Assembly (NCBI RefSeq): GCF_051020765.1
Contig: NC_134941.1
Span: 558,001 to 622,000 of the forward strand
Direction of reading: 5' to 3'
DNA: 64,000 nt
Source: Lasioglossum baleicum
Taxonomy: Eukaryota > Arthropoda > Insecta > Hymenoptera > Halictidae
The notes under the pieces are model-generated. The model did not search any database. It saw only the letters and a list, made by a program, of their open reading frames with translations, and was not told the origin of the DNA. The translations under genes and the position numbers were made by a program. Within the stretch, counting starts at the first letter, position 1; the number at the start of each line of letters is the position of its first letter. This document shows, one piece after another, positions 55,640 through 64,000 of this stretch.

Positions 55640-56160
55640 TGGGAATAAGTTTCCGCCCTTTTTTGTTGAAAAGAAGCGTACAAACCACACCCATAACGTG
55701 TAAATGTTTTCCAACAGTAGATCGATCGAAGATTAATTCAATTGACAGTTCTTTAAATGTTTGACGTGGATTTCCACCAAGTAATGCTGGCAAATCTGTA
55801 TCTTCGAATTTTTTGGCACACCATCGCAATCTTTGCCCTTACGTCGAAATCATGGTTTTTAAAGGACCATCGTCCCCGTAAATATATAATAAATACATAT
55901 AATATAGTAAATATATAACACCTTTCTTTAATACAAAATAATGCAACATGACTTCCCGCAAATGCTGCTTGCTTGGAACAAAAGTCGACATTTTTCACGC
56001 GAAAAATTGACTGCTGTTCACGCTTAAAACAATTGCCATTAACTGCGTTTCGAAGCTTAGACACACACCCTTCAAAAACATGTTGTACTACGTTCCATCA
56101 AATACGCGATCGGTACTTAAGTACAACGACATCTGTCAAAAGGGCGGAAACTTATTCCCA
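55640..56160 (-). mobile_element. deleted mariner element
   Basis: TGGGAATAAGTTTCCGCCCT and its exact complement at the ends; TA at 55638-55639 and 56161-56162. 521 bp, with an N-terminal transposase piece. Confidence 0.88.
55690..56064 (-). pseudogene. mariner transposase, N-terminal remnant
   Basis: Minus-strand pieces in two frames. SFKNHDFDV (near 55860) matches the end of the first helix-turn-helix of mariner transposases (F-SGDFDV). One frame over, KKFEDTDLPALLGGNPRQTF (55815-55756) and KELSIEL-FDRSTVGKHLHV-G (to about 55695) match the second helix-turn-helix of SETMAR-like mariners. Nothing catalytic remains; the sequence then runs straight into the inverted end. Confidence 0.78.
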
Positions 56161-56162
56161 TA

Positions 56163-56537
56163 CCCAATATTAGATATATGCAAACATAATCTCGTTAAAT
56201 CATGAGCAGAGCACGGTGTATTTAACCTTCCTCTTTAGAATGAGCCCTCACCCAGCCGAAAATCTGCTCAAATAAGGACAAAAACCTGCGTTTTAAAGTT
56301 TTTGTCCCTATACATATAGTTCCTCCAGTACCGGGACTTCCACCTTAAAAGGAATTGATATTCCCACTAGTGTGGGAATCACTGCACATAACAACGATTG
56401 ACTGTCCAAACGTCATGTTTTATTTAGCCAGTTCAAAGAATCAAGGTTCTACTACGCGACTGACGACAGAACGATTCGCGCGATTGTTGTTTACAAGTGT
56501 ATTTGTCCGTGTTCGCAGCAGCGCAGGGGCTAGAACA
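56163..56537 (+). promoter_or_regulatory. putative promoter and 5' UTR of IPPK
   Basis: 375 bp between a mariner remnant and the IPPK start codon. A more GC-balanced, CpG-containing stretch begins near 56450 (CTACGCGACTGACGACAGAA). The frame through it is open upstream of the ATG from 56355, but has no conserved protein. Transcription start cannot be fixed. Confidence 0.4.
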
Positions 56538-56729
56538 ATGAGAATCAACGAAGGAAATCCTGTGGCGGCCGCTGCGTTTTCTTCGGAATCGATGACCACT
56601 TCCACCGGAAGCCCGAGCGACGATTATCCGGCGAATTCAGACCTTCCACTTCCTCTGACGACATTCTCCGTCCAGGACTGTGTTTACAAAGGCGAAGGGA
56701 ATGCTAACGTCGTTATTACACTGCCGCAA
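56538..56729 (+). CDS. IPPK: inositol-pentakisphosphate 2-kinase, first coding exon
   Basis: IPK1/IPPK phosphorylates inositol pentakisphosphate at the 2-position to give phytate (InsP6). The exon encodes 64 residues. Residues 1-44 are a low-complexity, Ser/Thr/Ala-rich leader (MRINEGNPVAAAAFSSESMT). Residues 45-64 (SVQDCVYKGEGNANVVITLP, then Q) match the start of the IPK1 fold, where a YRGEGNAN-V-type glycine loop contacts the nucleotide. The exon ends in CAA|GTAAGT, a strong donor, phase 0; the vertebrate protein has the same ...VVAHAQ then a conserved strand, supporting a break here. Start chosen at 56538 (ACAATGA context); the frame is open further upstream. Exon 2 was not found before 64000, so the first intron is at least 7.2 kb or exon 2 was missed. 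Confidence 0.8.
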
Positions 56730-56882
56730 GTAAGTCGATAAACCTCTTCTTCTGCTATCTGCTCGAATCAGTACGCAGAATTGTTCAAACTCGAATTTCG
56801 ACGTTAGACACCTCTGTCTTTCATCGATGAATTTCATCGAACCGAGAATCATTGTTATATTACATAATAAGTCTACTAATAA

Positions 56883-57165
56883 CACTGTCCAACAACCAAA
56901 AAACGTTTCGATTTTCACTTTGCCACTGTTATAGAGCTTCCTGCGCTGATTCCGCATCTGCCTTTAATTTTTCTCCTAGACGCACAGGTTTTGGGAAATA
57001 TGAGTTTGAAAAAAGGCACATTTTTCAACTTTAAGCAAATATTATGATGTTATTATAAATGATATTGAATTGTTCTTTACAGCAAAAGATTCTGTAGACT
57101 TTCCCGAATACAGTTATATCCAATATTAATGCATTATGATTCTTTAAACATGTTTAAACAATCAC
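56883..57165 (+). repeat. 285-bp CACTGTCCAACA repeat, extra copy
   Basis: CACTGTCCAACAACC to AAACATGTTTAAACAATCA. Directly repeats the next 285 bp, so the left terminal repeat of the fold-back element beside it appears duplicated. Confidence 0.85.
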
Positions 57166-57712
57166 ACTGTCCAACAAATTTCAACTTTTTTATGATTTCA
57201 ATATACTGTTGGGTCCTTCTTATAGAGTTTTTCGCGCTGATTCCGAATCTGTCCTTAATTTTTCTCCTATACGCACAGTTTTTGAAAAACATGGCTTTGA
57301 AAAAAAAACATATTTTTCAACTATAAACAAATATTGTGATGTCATTATAAAAGATATTGAATTGTTCTTTACAGCAAAAGATTCTGTAGACTTTCCCGAA
57401 TACAGTGATATCCAATATTAATACATTATGATTGTTTAAACATGTTTAAACAATGATTAAAGACGGAAAGACACCACTTTTGCACCAATTTTTGAGGATA
57501 TTTTTCAATTTATCTCAAAAAATTAGGGTCCAGCGGAAAATCGGACTATACCACGCGATAGAGCAGACTTTTATCTTGAGAAACCCCCCTGTGAAGTTTG
57601 CGACATCGACGTTTTTTTCGAACCAGAAAGCAAAATATCTTCGCCCGACATGAGTTGCCGCCAGTGGCGCTTACCACTAGAGCAGGCGTTCCACGGGATA
57701 CGGCGCGCGGCG

Positions 57713-58992
57713 CACAGTGGGGTATTTGGCCCGAAAAAGTGGAAAATATTCGATTTCTAAATTTTTGCGTATGGCATAAAATTTTTGTTGTTCGTTGTAG
57801 TTAAAGGTCTGCAGAATAAGGCTGCAAAATTATTTTTTCTATTTGTACACCCGTGAAGTAGTAAACTTCATCGAAAGTCGAGAGATTTTAAGGCGCGCTT
57901 GGCGTTTTTAAACAGTCTCTAAGACAGCGTCTGTTCATTGGCGATTTTCAAGCGTTTGAAGGAAAATTCTGTAAATTCTTGTATTACAAAAGTTATTCAG
58001 GTAGGTATACAGAGCACTTTCGCATAGATTTTATTTTGTTATCATCTAAATTAGTATAGTTATTAATATTTGAATATTACCAATCATTCTGTAAGCTTTT
58101 GAAAAATTACAAAACTTTATTGACAATTTTGTTATAGTATAAAGCGATATTGAGTGCTCTTTTTGGTGTCATTACATTCGGTAAAGATTTGTGATTAGAA
58201 GCCAACAAAGTTTGATTCCGGATATGTCCGGATTCAAATTTTATAACTAATTTAGTATTAAGCGTTTAGCAGCGTTTCGCGTACGCCTGCATGTTCGGCT
58301 ACGCTTCGCCTCAAATAAAGAAGAAATATTATCCGAGGTAGAAATTTCTGATGTGTTTTCGGATGAAAATTAATGGTAATAATTTAAAAATGTTCTTATA
58401 ATACCGGGTGAGTCATCCAAAGTAAAACAGACGTATATCTTCGAAATTAAGCATTTTGGTTAAAAAATGTTTCTGACAAAAGTTGTATGGTTTAGAGGGG
58501 GCCATAAAATGGCGTCATTGATTTGACCTTGGATAGTCGTTTGAAAATCACGCGAAGGTCATCTTCAATTTCTTAAATAGAAAACCCCATTTTTTATTGC
58601 ATATTCTTGTAGCTTGTTTTCAGAGCTTTTCAAAACGCTATAATAAAATATTTTTTTCTTAAATACTTTTCAAGTTATAATAGTGCAAATATTCCACTAT
58701 CGCCTCGCTTTTTCAGGGGTTCTCGATAATCTGAGAAAAAAATGCTTCGAACAAAAGAGGAACAGTATTCAGTCGTCTACAAATTTCAATATATAAAAGT
58801 TAAAAAAAATTTTTTTTTTTCAAAAAATTGAGATAAATTTGATTTTTCAAATACTAAAATGTATTTTGGATTTCATAATGTTGTAGCTGATCTTAAGGCG
58901 AATCCACAACGATATACAATATTATAACCTTGAGCCTATAAATAACGCTACAATAGTTTTTTCCACTTTTTCAGGCCAAATATCCCACTGTG
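57713..58992. mobile_element. Transib-type element (subfamily c)
   Basis: CACAGTGGGGTATTTGGCCC at the left, CACAGTGGGATATTTGGCCT as the complement of the right; CGGCG duplicated exactly (57708-57712, 58993-58997). Shares 58010-58140 with 52420-52530 and other copies. A CCGGGTGAGTCAT MITE half (58404-58680) is inside. 1280 bp, no transposase recognised. Confidence 0.9.
58404..58680. mobile_element. half of a CCGGGTGAGTCAT-ended MITE
   Basis: CCGGGTGAGTCATCCAAAGT after TA (58402-58403); inverted match to 34715-34980. No second arm. Confidence 0.7.
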
Positions 58993-59444
58993 CGGCGCGG
59001 CGAACATGTTTAAACAATCATAATGTATTAATAAAGGAGGGATTGATATTGATCGCACGATTTCTAATTAGAAATAATAGTATTTTTCACGGCGCTACGG
59101 TTCGATCAGTTTCTACATTAATTAATTATAGCTATTGTAACGAAAAAAAAGGTGGTGTGTTTCGTCCTATAATGTATTAATATTGGATATCACTGTATTC
59201 GGGAAAGTCTACAGAATCTCTTTTGCTCTAAAAAAACAATTCAATATCTTTTATAATAACATCATAATATTTGTTCAAAGTTGAAAAATATGTCTTTTTT
59301 TAAAACTCAATTTTCTCAAAAATGTACGTCTAGGAGAAAAATTAAGGACAGATTCGGAATCACCGCGAAAAACTCTAGCAGAATCGTATAGTGGGAATCG
59401 AAATACTTTTTGGCTGTTGGACAGTGTAATTAACGGAGCTCAAG

Positions 59445-59460
59445 TTGTGTGTGTGTGTGT
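59445..59460. repeat. (GT)n microsatellite
   Basis: Eight GT units. Confidence 0.95.
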
Positions 59461-59789
59461 GCTCGTTACCAATCTAGAGTATTGTTTGATGTGTACTTTT
59501 GATCATATCCCATCATCCTCTATATGTAACTTTTGCCCAGTAAAACCACGCCTGGTCGATCTGCTACTTTTTCATTTGTATTCGTTATAATTTTCTGACA
59601 TTCTGCGTCATTTTTACCGAGCATAAACCAGTTTCGTCGGTTCACTACTACTTTTTCTCTGGTGTGAGTCATATACAAGTTTTCCGACGTCCTACGTTAC
59701 TACTTTTTCATTCATCTCCGGCACCATATGCCGGACAATCGTTCCCGTTTTCCTCCTCGAGATAGTTTTGTTGAATATACTTCGGTATA

Positions 59790-59995
59790 CCTCCTCTATC
59801 TGCCGAGTATTACAAATTACTCTGCGGTAACGTAAAAATTGGCATTTTGGGATCTGGATGGACATAGATTGGACTTTAAGAAAGTATGTACAATCGATCA
59901 CTTCTGAACTCCTCATTGCGATGTTGAGGCGCCAATTTTGGTAACCGTGAAATGCAAGTCCTTGCATTTGCGTATACGTAAGTTCTACACAGTCA
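59790..59995 (-). repeat. diverged relative of the TTAA palindrome arm
   Basis: GAGTATTACAAATTACTC, TAACGTAAAAAT, GGCATTTTGGG and GCATTTGCGTATACGTA keep the order of blocks in 45890-46090. The 107-codon minus frame here (59692-60015) derives from it and is not supported as a gene. Confidence 0.55.
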
Positions 59996-60869
59996 TCAAG
60001 CCTCACCCTTAACACTGGAAATAACTAACTGAAATTTTATATTCGGTGTTCTCTCCCTCACTCGAGATTCACATTCAATTTGTGGTCTCACCTTTATAAT
60101 TGAGATATTAATGGCCAGTTGAGATTCTTCCGATTAAAATAAGTCCGAACACGATGTAAACCGGACTATTTTTATCAATTTAAGTAAATATGTATATGTA
60201 CAAGGTGTAAAGAAATGTTTGGTCCAATTCCTCTGTATTCCTCTCGGCTAGATAGATCGATTTCTTCTTAATTGCTTTCTTCTCAGTCACTCTCTTTTTA
60301 ATTGTGTGCATTGTATTTTTTATCCTCCTCTTGGCCAAATCATATTACATACATCTGCGTATCTCGTAGATCGATGAACAATTTATTGCTCATCGATTCT
60401 TCTGAAAAATCTTCGCAGTCTTCAGTGATGAACAGTCTTCAATGGATATTCGCTCACGATTTATATTTGGAAATGACTCGATCATTTATTCGCTACGCAT
60501 TTATTTCGTTCAATAAAGATCCAAATTCAAAATGAGGTTTCCTAATTCTATCGCACGCAATGTGGTGTAATATACGATAGTTCGACATTGATTACACTGT
60601 CCAACACCGTTCCACAACTAATGTTGGATGGTTCTTATAGAGTTTTTCGCGCTGATTCCGAATCTGTTTTTAATTTTTTTCCTATACGCACAGTTTTTGA
60701 GAAACATGACTTTGAAAAAACAAACATATTTTTCAACTTTAAACAAAGATTGTGGTGTTATTATAAAAGATATTGAATTGTTCTTTATAGCAAAAGATTC
60801 TGTAGACTTTCCCGAATGCAGCGATATCAAATATTAATACATTATGATTGTTTAAACATGTTTAAATGT

Positions 60870-61582
60870 AGCAAAAATAAAAAAAAAAATTTCCGCGCGT
60901 GTAGTAACGATGAAACCACATTTTCTTGAAATTGTGAAAGTTTAACGAATTTTCTCAAGGTTAAAAAACGTTCGTATCATAATTTCCCTATTTTTCCCAT
61001 ATTCTGCAAAGTTTCAGCTTTAATTCTAAAAAAATTTAATCGCTCTACCTCATTTCTATCGAAAGTTCTTTGATTTTGAATCGAGTTAGGTTAGGAAGGG
61101 CTATCTTTCCTGTCTAAATTGTGTGGTTGTTGAATATCGTGCGATCTTTTTTATTCGAGTTATTCAACATTGAGGTAAATATGGGCTTTTTAACTTTAAC
61201 TGGCTCCAGTAAGCGAAAAAATTATCGTAGAATCTTTTGCAAAAAAGCGATAGAAAGAGCGATTTCTTGCAAAATCCTGAGGTCGTAGACAAATTTTGAG
61301 ATCAGATTTGAAATCAGCGTGAAAAAATCTACGAGAAATGATATACAGCATGTTTAAAAAAAATTTTTTCCGCGCGTTGTACTGGAGAAACTACATTTTC
61401 TTGAAATTCTACATGTTTATCGAATTTTCTCCACGTTAAAAAACGTTCGTACCATAATCGCCCTATTTTTCCCGTATTCTGTCAACTTTCAGCTTTAATT
61501 TAAAAAAATTTCATCGCTCTACCTCATTTCTATCGAAAGTTCTTTGATTTTGAATCGAGTTAGGTCGAAAGTACCCACTGTG
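60870..61582. mobile_element. Transib-like end of subfamily e with duplicated interior
   Basis: Right heptamer CACTGTG at 61576-61582 followed by CGGCG; reading inward CACAGTGGGTACTTTCGACC. The other terminus is missing. 60878-61090 and 61362-61570 are direct repeats (ATTTTCTTGAAATT...GAATCGAGTTAGG). Interior shared with 206-1310 and 38634-40135. Confidence 0.65.
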
Positions 61583-61809
61583 CGGCGTGTGGCGCGGCGC
61601 GGCGCAGCGAACGCCCGTTGTAGTGGTGAGCGCCACTGGCGGCAACTCATGTCGGTCGAAGATATTTTGCTTTCTTTTTCGAAAAAAACGTCGACCATGC
61701 AAACTTGAAATGGTAGTTTCTCAAGATAAAAGTCTGCTCTATCGAGTGGTGATATAGTTCGATCTTCCGCTTGACTCTTATTTTACCACGTTTTTATTAG
61801 CTCGCTTTC

Positions 61810-61870
61810 TTGTTTGTTTGTCTGTTTGTCTGTCTGTCTGTTTGTCTGTTTGTCTGTTTGTCTGTTTGTT
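61810..61870. repeat. (TTTGTCTG)n microsatellite
   Basis: Alternating TTTG and TCTG units. Confidence 0.95.
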
Positions 61871-62451
61871 CGGTGGCAAATTTTGCAATTGATTTTAAAC
61901 TAACTTCCTGATGAGCTAGAGACTTGAAATCGGTTACATGGCTCAGAACTGGATGACAATGCATTATTCAAAAAAAAAAATTTTTTAAAAGTCTATCCGT
62001 TTCGGAGATATAACAATTAAATATTTACCTGTTCACCCCCCCGCGAAACCTACGTCATCGCGTTTAGCGACCGCCACGCCACGCGACAGCGCTCCCTACT
62101 CCACTACCCGTTCCCTCTCTAACTCATCCCCACTCCACTGACCCGATTCGCACCGAAGGAGCTCAGTGTGCGTCCGTGTGTGTCAGTGTGCGTTTGAGCT
62201 CCGTGCGGTCTTTACAAAGTTACTACGTATTATTATACTATAATGTTTGTTTACCAATCGAAGGGACAGTTACACCGAGATTTTCGGTCGAACCTTTATC
62301 TTTGACATTTTACCACGGCGTTCGTTTTCGATATGACGCGTCGCAATACCGTCTGAAATTTACTACATGTCTCTGTTATAATCTCATAAAAATGTTCAAA
62401 ATCGATTGTAAAATTTCACACATACAAGACTAAAAAGCAGAAAATAATTAT

Positions 62452-62947
62452 TTAAATAAAAATAAATTTTTTAAAAATACCACGTTTTTAAAATGGACTA
62501 AAAAGTATAAAATAATTTTTCCTAGCCCCGTACAGATTCCTAACCACGTACAGATAATCCTGAAAATTTGTGATTGTGAATTTTTAACATCTACGCAAAT
62601 ACTTGTAAGATTTAAAACGAAAAACGTGGGGCGCATGCAATAGATAATTGATGCATGAATAGTTCACCTAAATTACTAAAAATTTTATTGCTTCGCAAAT
62701 GATATGAACTGTTGTGTGAGATTTCTCAACGGCTTCTACTCTCTACACTCCTTACTATTATCTTGCGGCCCACGTTTTTCGTTTTAAATCTTACAAGTAT
62801 TTGCGTAGATGTTAAAAATTCACAATCACAAATTTTCAGGATTATCTGTACGTGGTTAGGAATCTGTACGGGGCTAGGAAAAATTATTTTATACTTTTTA
62901 GTCCATTTTAAAAACGTGGTATTTTTAAAAAATTTATTTTTATTTAA
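62452..62947. repeat. 496-bp palindrome
   Basis: Arms of about 180 bp (62452-62630, 62763-62947) are near-identical inverted copies: AAATACCACGTTTTTAAAAT, CGTACAGATAATCCTGAAAA, ACATCTACGCAAATACTTGT. Frames in each arm (62448-62636, 62712-62963) encode the same peptide because the arms are copies; not a gene pair. Confidence 0.9.
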
Positions 62948-63599
62948 TTTTAAGATATGGTAAATTGAAAAATATCCTCAAAACTTGGTGCAAAAGTGGT
63001 GTCTCTCCGACTTTAATCATTGTTTAAACATGTTTAAACAATCATAATGTATTAATATTGGATATCACCGTATTCCGGAAAGTCTAAGGAATCTTTTGCT
63101 GTAAAGAACAATTCAATATCTTTTGTAATAACATCACAATATTTGTTTATAGTTGAAAAATATGTTTTTTTTTCAAAGCCATGTTCCTCAAAAACTGTGC
63201 GTATAGGAAAAAAATTAAAAGCAGATGCGGAATCAGCGCAAGAAACTCTATAAGAAGGACCCAATAGTAATTAGGGAACATAAAAAAAGTTTAAATTTGT
63301 TGGACATTGATTATCAACATTAGTATTTAATATTTAGTTTCTCGTACAACATTATTAGATTAAGCATAGACAGAAATTCAAAAGGTATATGTTATAACAT
63401 CATGGACGTGAACCACCGGACGTGACAACTGAAAAAAATCCCATTTTGATATTACAATCGAGAAATGAGGACGCGAATCCCGCTGCCTTGCAATCCTGGA
63501 AACGAGTCTACCACCTTAATGATTTTAATGGAGGAGAAATTATATATTGACATCTTGAATTTTTAAAATTTTTCAACAATTTTCAATTTTACCTACTGA

Positions 63600-63631
63600 A
63601 TTTTGCTATAAACACATAAAGATCCGCAGTC
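63600..63631. mobile_element. right end of a GACTGCGGATC MITE
   Basis: ACACATAAAGATCCGCAGTC before TA at 63632-63633. Left end not found. Confidence 0.6.
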
Positions 63632-63954
63632 TAGTCATTACGCACGTATTCACGACTGATCGTATTCAGTATACTTACCTACATACATATTGCATATGTT
63701 GTATAATTAAATACTTTCGTCCTCCTTTTTTTCTGATAAGTACACTCATATACGATGATAGCGAATGTGTTATTAGTATATTTACTTGGAATTTGTATTT
63801 CATCGGAGCGTGAGCGAACCGACGCGATAGTCTGTAAATATCGAGCCTAAGTGTTACGTATGCACTTGCGAAAATCGTGGAAAAGGGGAATGAACTTTCG
63901 GTTGATTTCAGTGCCTTTGAAATTTTATTCTGTGAAAACATTCGCAGTGCGATG

Positions 63955-64000
63955 CACAGTGCGGTATTTCGCTGTAAAACGGGAATAAAATATTGTACCG
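63955..64000 (+). mobile_element. Transib-type element, left end; runs off the window (subfamily c)
   Basis: CACAGTGCGGTATTTCGCTG then GGGAATAAAATATTGTACC follows the terminus of 52122-53106 (complement) closely. Preceded by CGATG. Confidence 0.7.

Larger units (their letters stand above)
57166..59426. mobile_element. CACTGTCCAACA fold-back element, copy 1
   Basis: 285-bp terminal repeat at 57166-57452 and its inverted copy at about 59005-59426 (right end TGTTGGACAGTG before TA at 59427-59428). Inside the left arm: GACACCACTTTTGCACCAAT, GCAAAATATCTTCGCCCGAC and CAGTGGCGCTTACCACTAGA. A Transib sits at 57713-58992. No transposase. Confidence 0.75.
60595..63309. mobile_element. CACTGTCCAACA fold-back element, copy 2 (inverted relative to copy 1)
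   Basis: 285-bp terminal repeats at 60595-60860 and (inverted) 63015-63309; TA at 60593-60594. Read on the minus strand, block order equals copy 1: GTGCAAAAGTGGTG..., TCTATCGAGTGGTGATATAG, CAGTGGCG, then CGCCG and a Transib-like end. A palindrome (62452-62947) is inserted in its arm. Confidence 0.75.
56730..64000 (+). other. inferred first intron of IPPK, filled with transposons
   Basis: Starts GTAAGTCG. The listed elements occupy most of it. Unassigned parts: 59430-59790 and 60000-60590 (a 77-codon frame at 60302-60535 without known domain), 61880-62450 (GC-rich 62040-62230, 85-codon frame 62176-62433 without known domain) and 63310-63954. No sequence resembling a second IPK1 exon was recognised. 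Confidence 0.5.

Noticed and set aside
60302..60535. Second exon of IPPK
   Set aside because: The frame has no conserved IPK1 motif and no convincing acceptor/donor pair.
62448..62963. Two near-identical proteins on opposite strands
   Set aside because: They are the two arms of one palindrome, not a divergent gene pair.

Overview
This window looks like AT-rich insect nuclear DNA, and the mix of mobile elements fits Hymenoptera such as an ant; that taxon is an inference. It has no operons, rRNA, tRNA or CRISPR. Only one host coding exon is recognised: the first coding exon of inositol-pentakisphosphate 2-kinase (IPK1/IPPK) at 56538-56729, plus strand, ending in a consensus splice donor. Everything to its right in the window is taken as its first intron.

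Almost all the rest is nested DNA transposons, mostly non-autonomous fold-back elements with long inverted arms. Bounds are firm where target-site duplications (TSDs) could be read. hAT-type elements (8-bp TSD): 2185-2481, 21597-25436, 29513-30816, 31177-31613, 37271-37488, 41977-43810. Transib-type elements (heptamer CACAGTG, 5-bp TSD, usually CGNCG): complete at 17025-18197, 19524-20034, 46803-48900 and 57713-58992, and partial at 52122-53106, 54187-55520, 60870-61582 and 63955-64000. mariner/Tc1-type elements (TA): 11333-11848, 13219-13744, 27816-31716, 37507-38516, 44507-45811, 55640-56160, plus many coding-less palindromes. There is one TTAA-flanked palindrome (45839-48911), one unassigned 2.4-kb element with a perfect 8-bp TSD (21713-24113), and one solo LTR (5575-5924).

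Layout. 0-11 kb: fold-back elements, a solo LTR and one arm of a large inverted duplication. 11-20 kb: deleted mariners, GC-rich palindromes and two Transib elements. 20-27 kb: a family with ends CCCAGATAGCAC carrying a minisatellite, then a hAT holding the 2.4-kb element. 27-32 kb: a Tc1 element broken up by a hAT and MITEs. 32-41 kb: minisatellite carriers and a four-level nest. 41-46 kb: a hAT pseudogene and a nearly intact DD41D mariner. 46-49 kb: a Transib inside the arm of a TTAA palindrome. 50-55 kb: the second arm of the inverted duplication, broken by Transib and fold-back insertions. 55.6-64 kb: a mariner remnant, IPPK exon 1, and an intron holding two inverted copies of one fold-back element, each with a different Transib at the same site.

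The nesting order gives relative ages. The youngest-looking elements are the DD41D mariner (perfect 46-bp inverted ends) and the Transib copies with exact TSDs. The most unusual signals are the dense, multi-subfamily Transib set and an AATTGAA-type minisatellite with an identical leader inside two unrelated transposon families.
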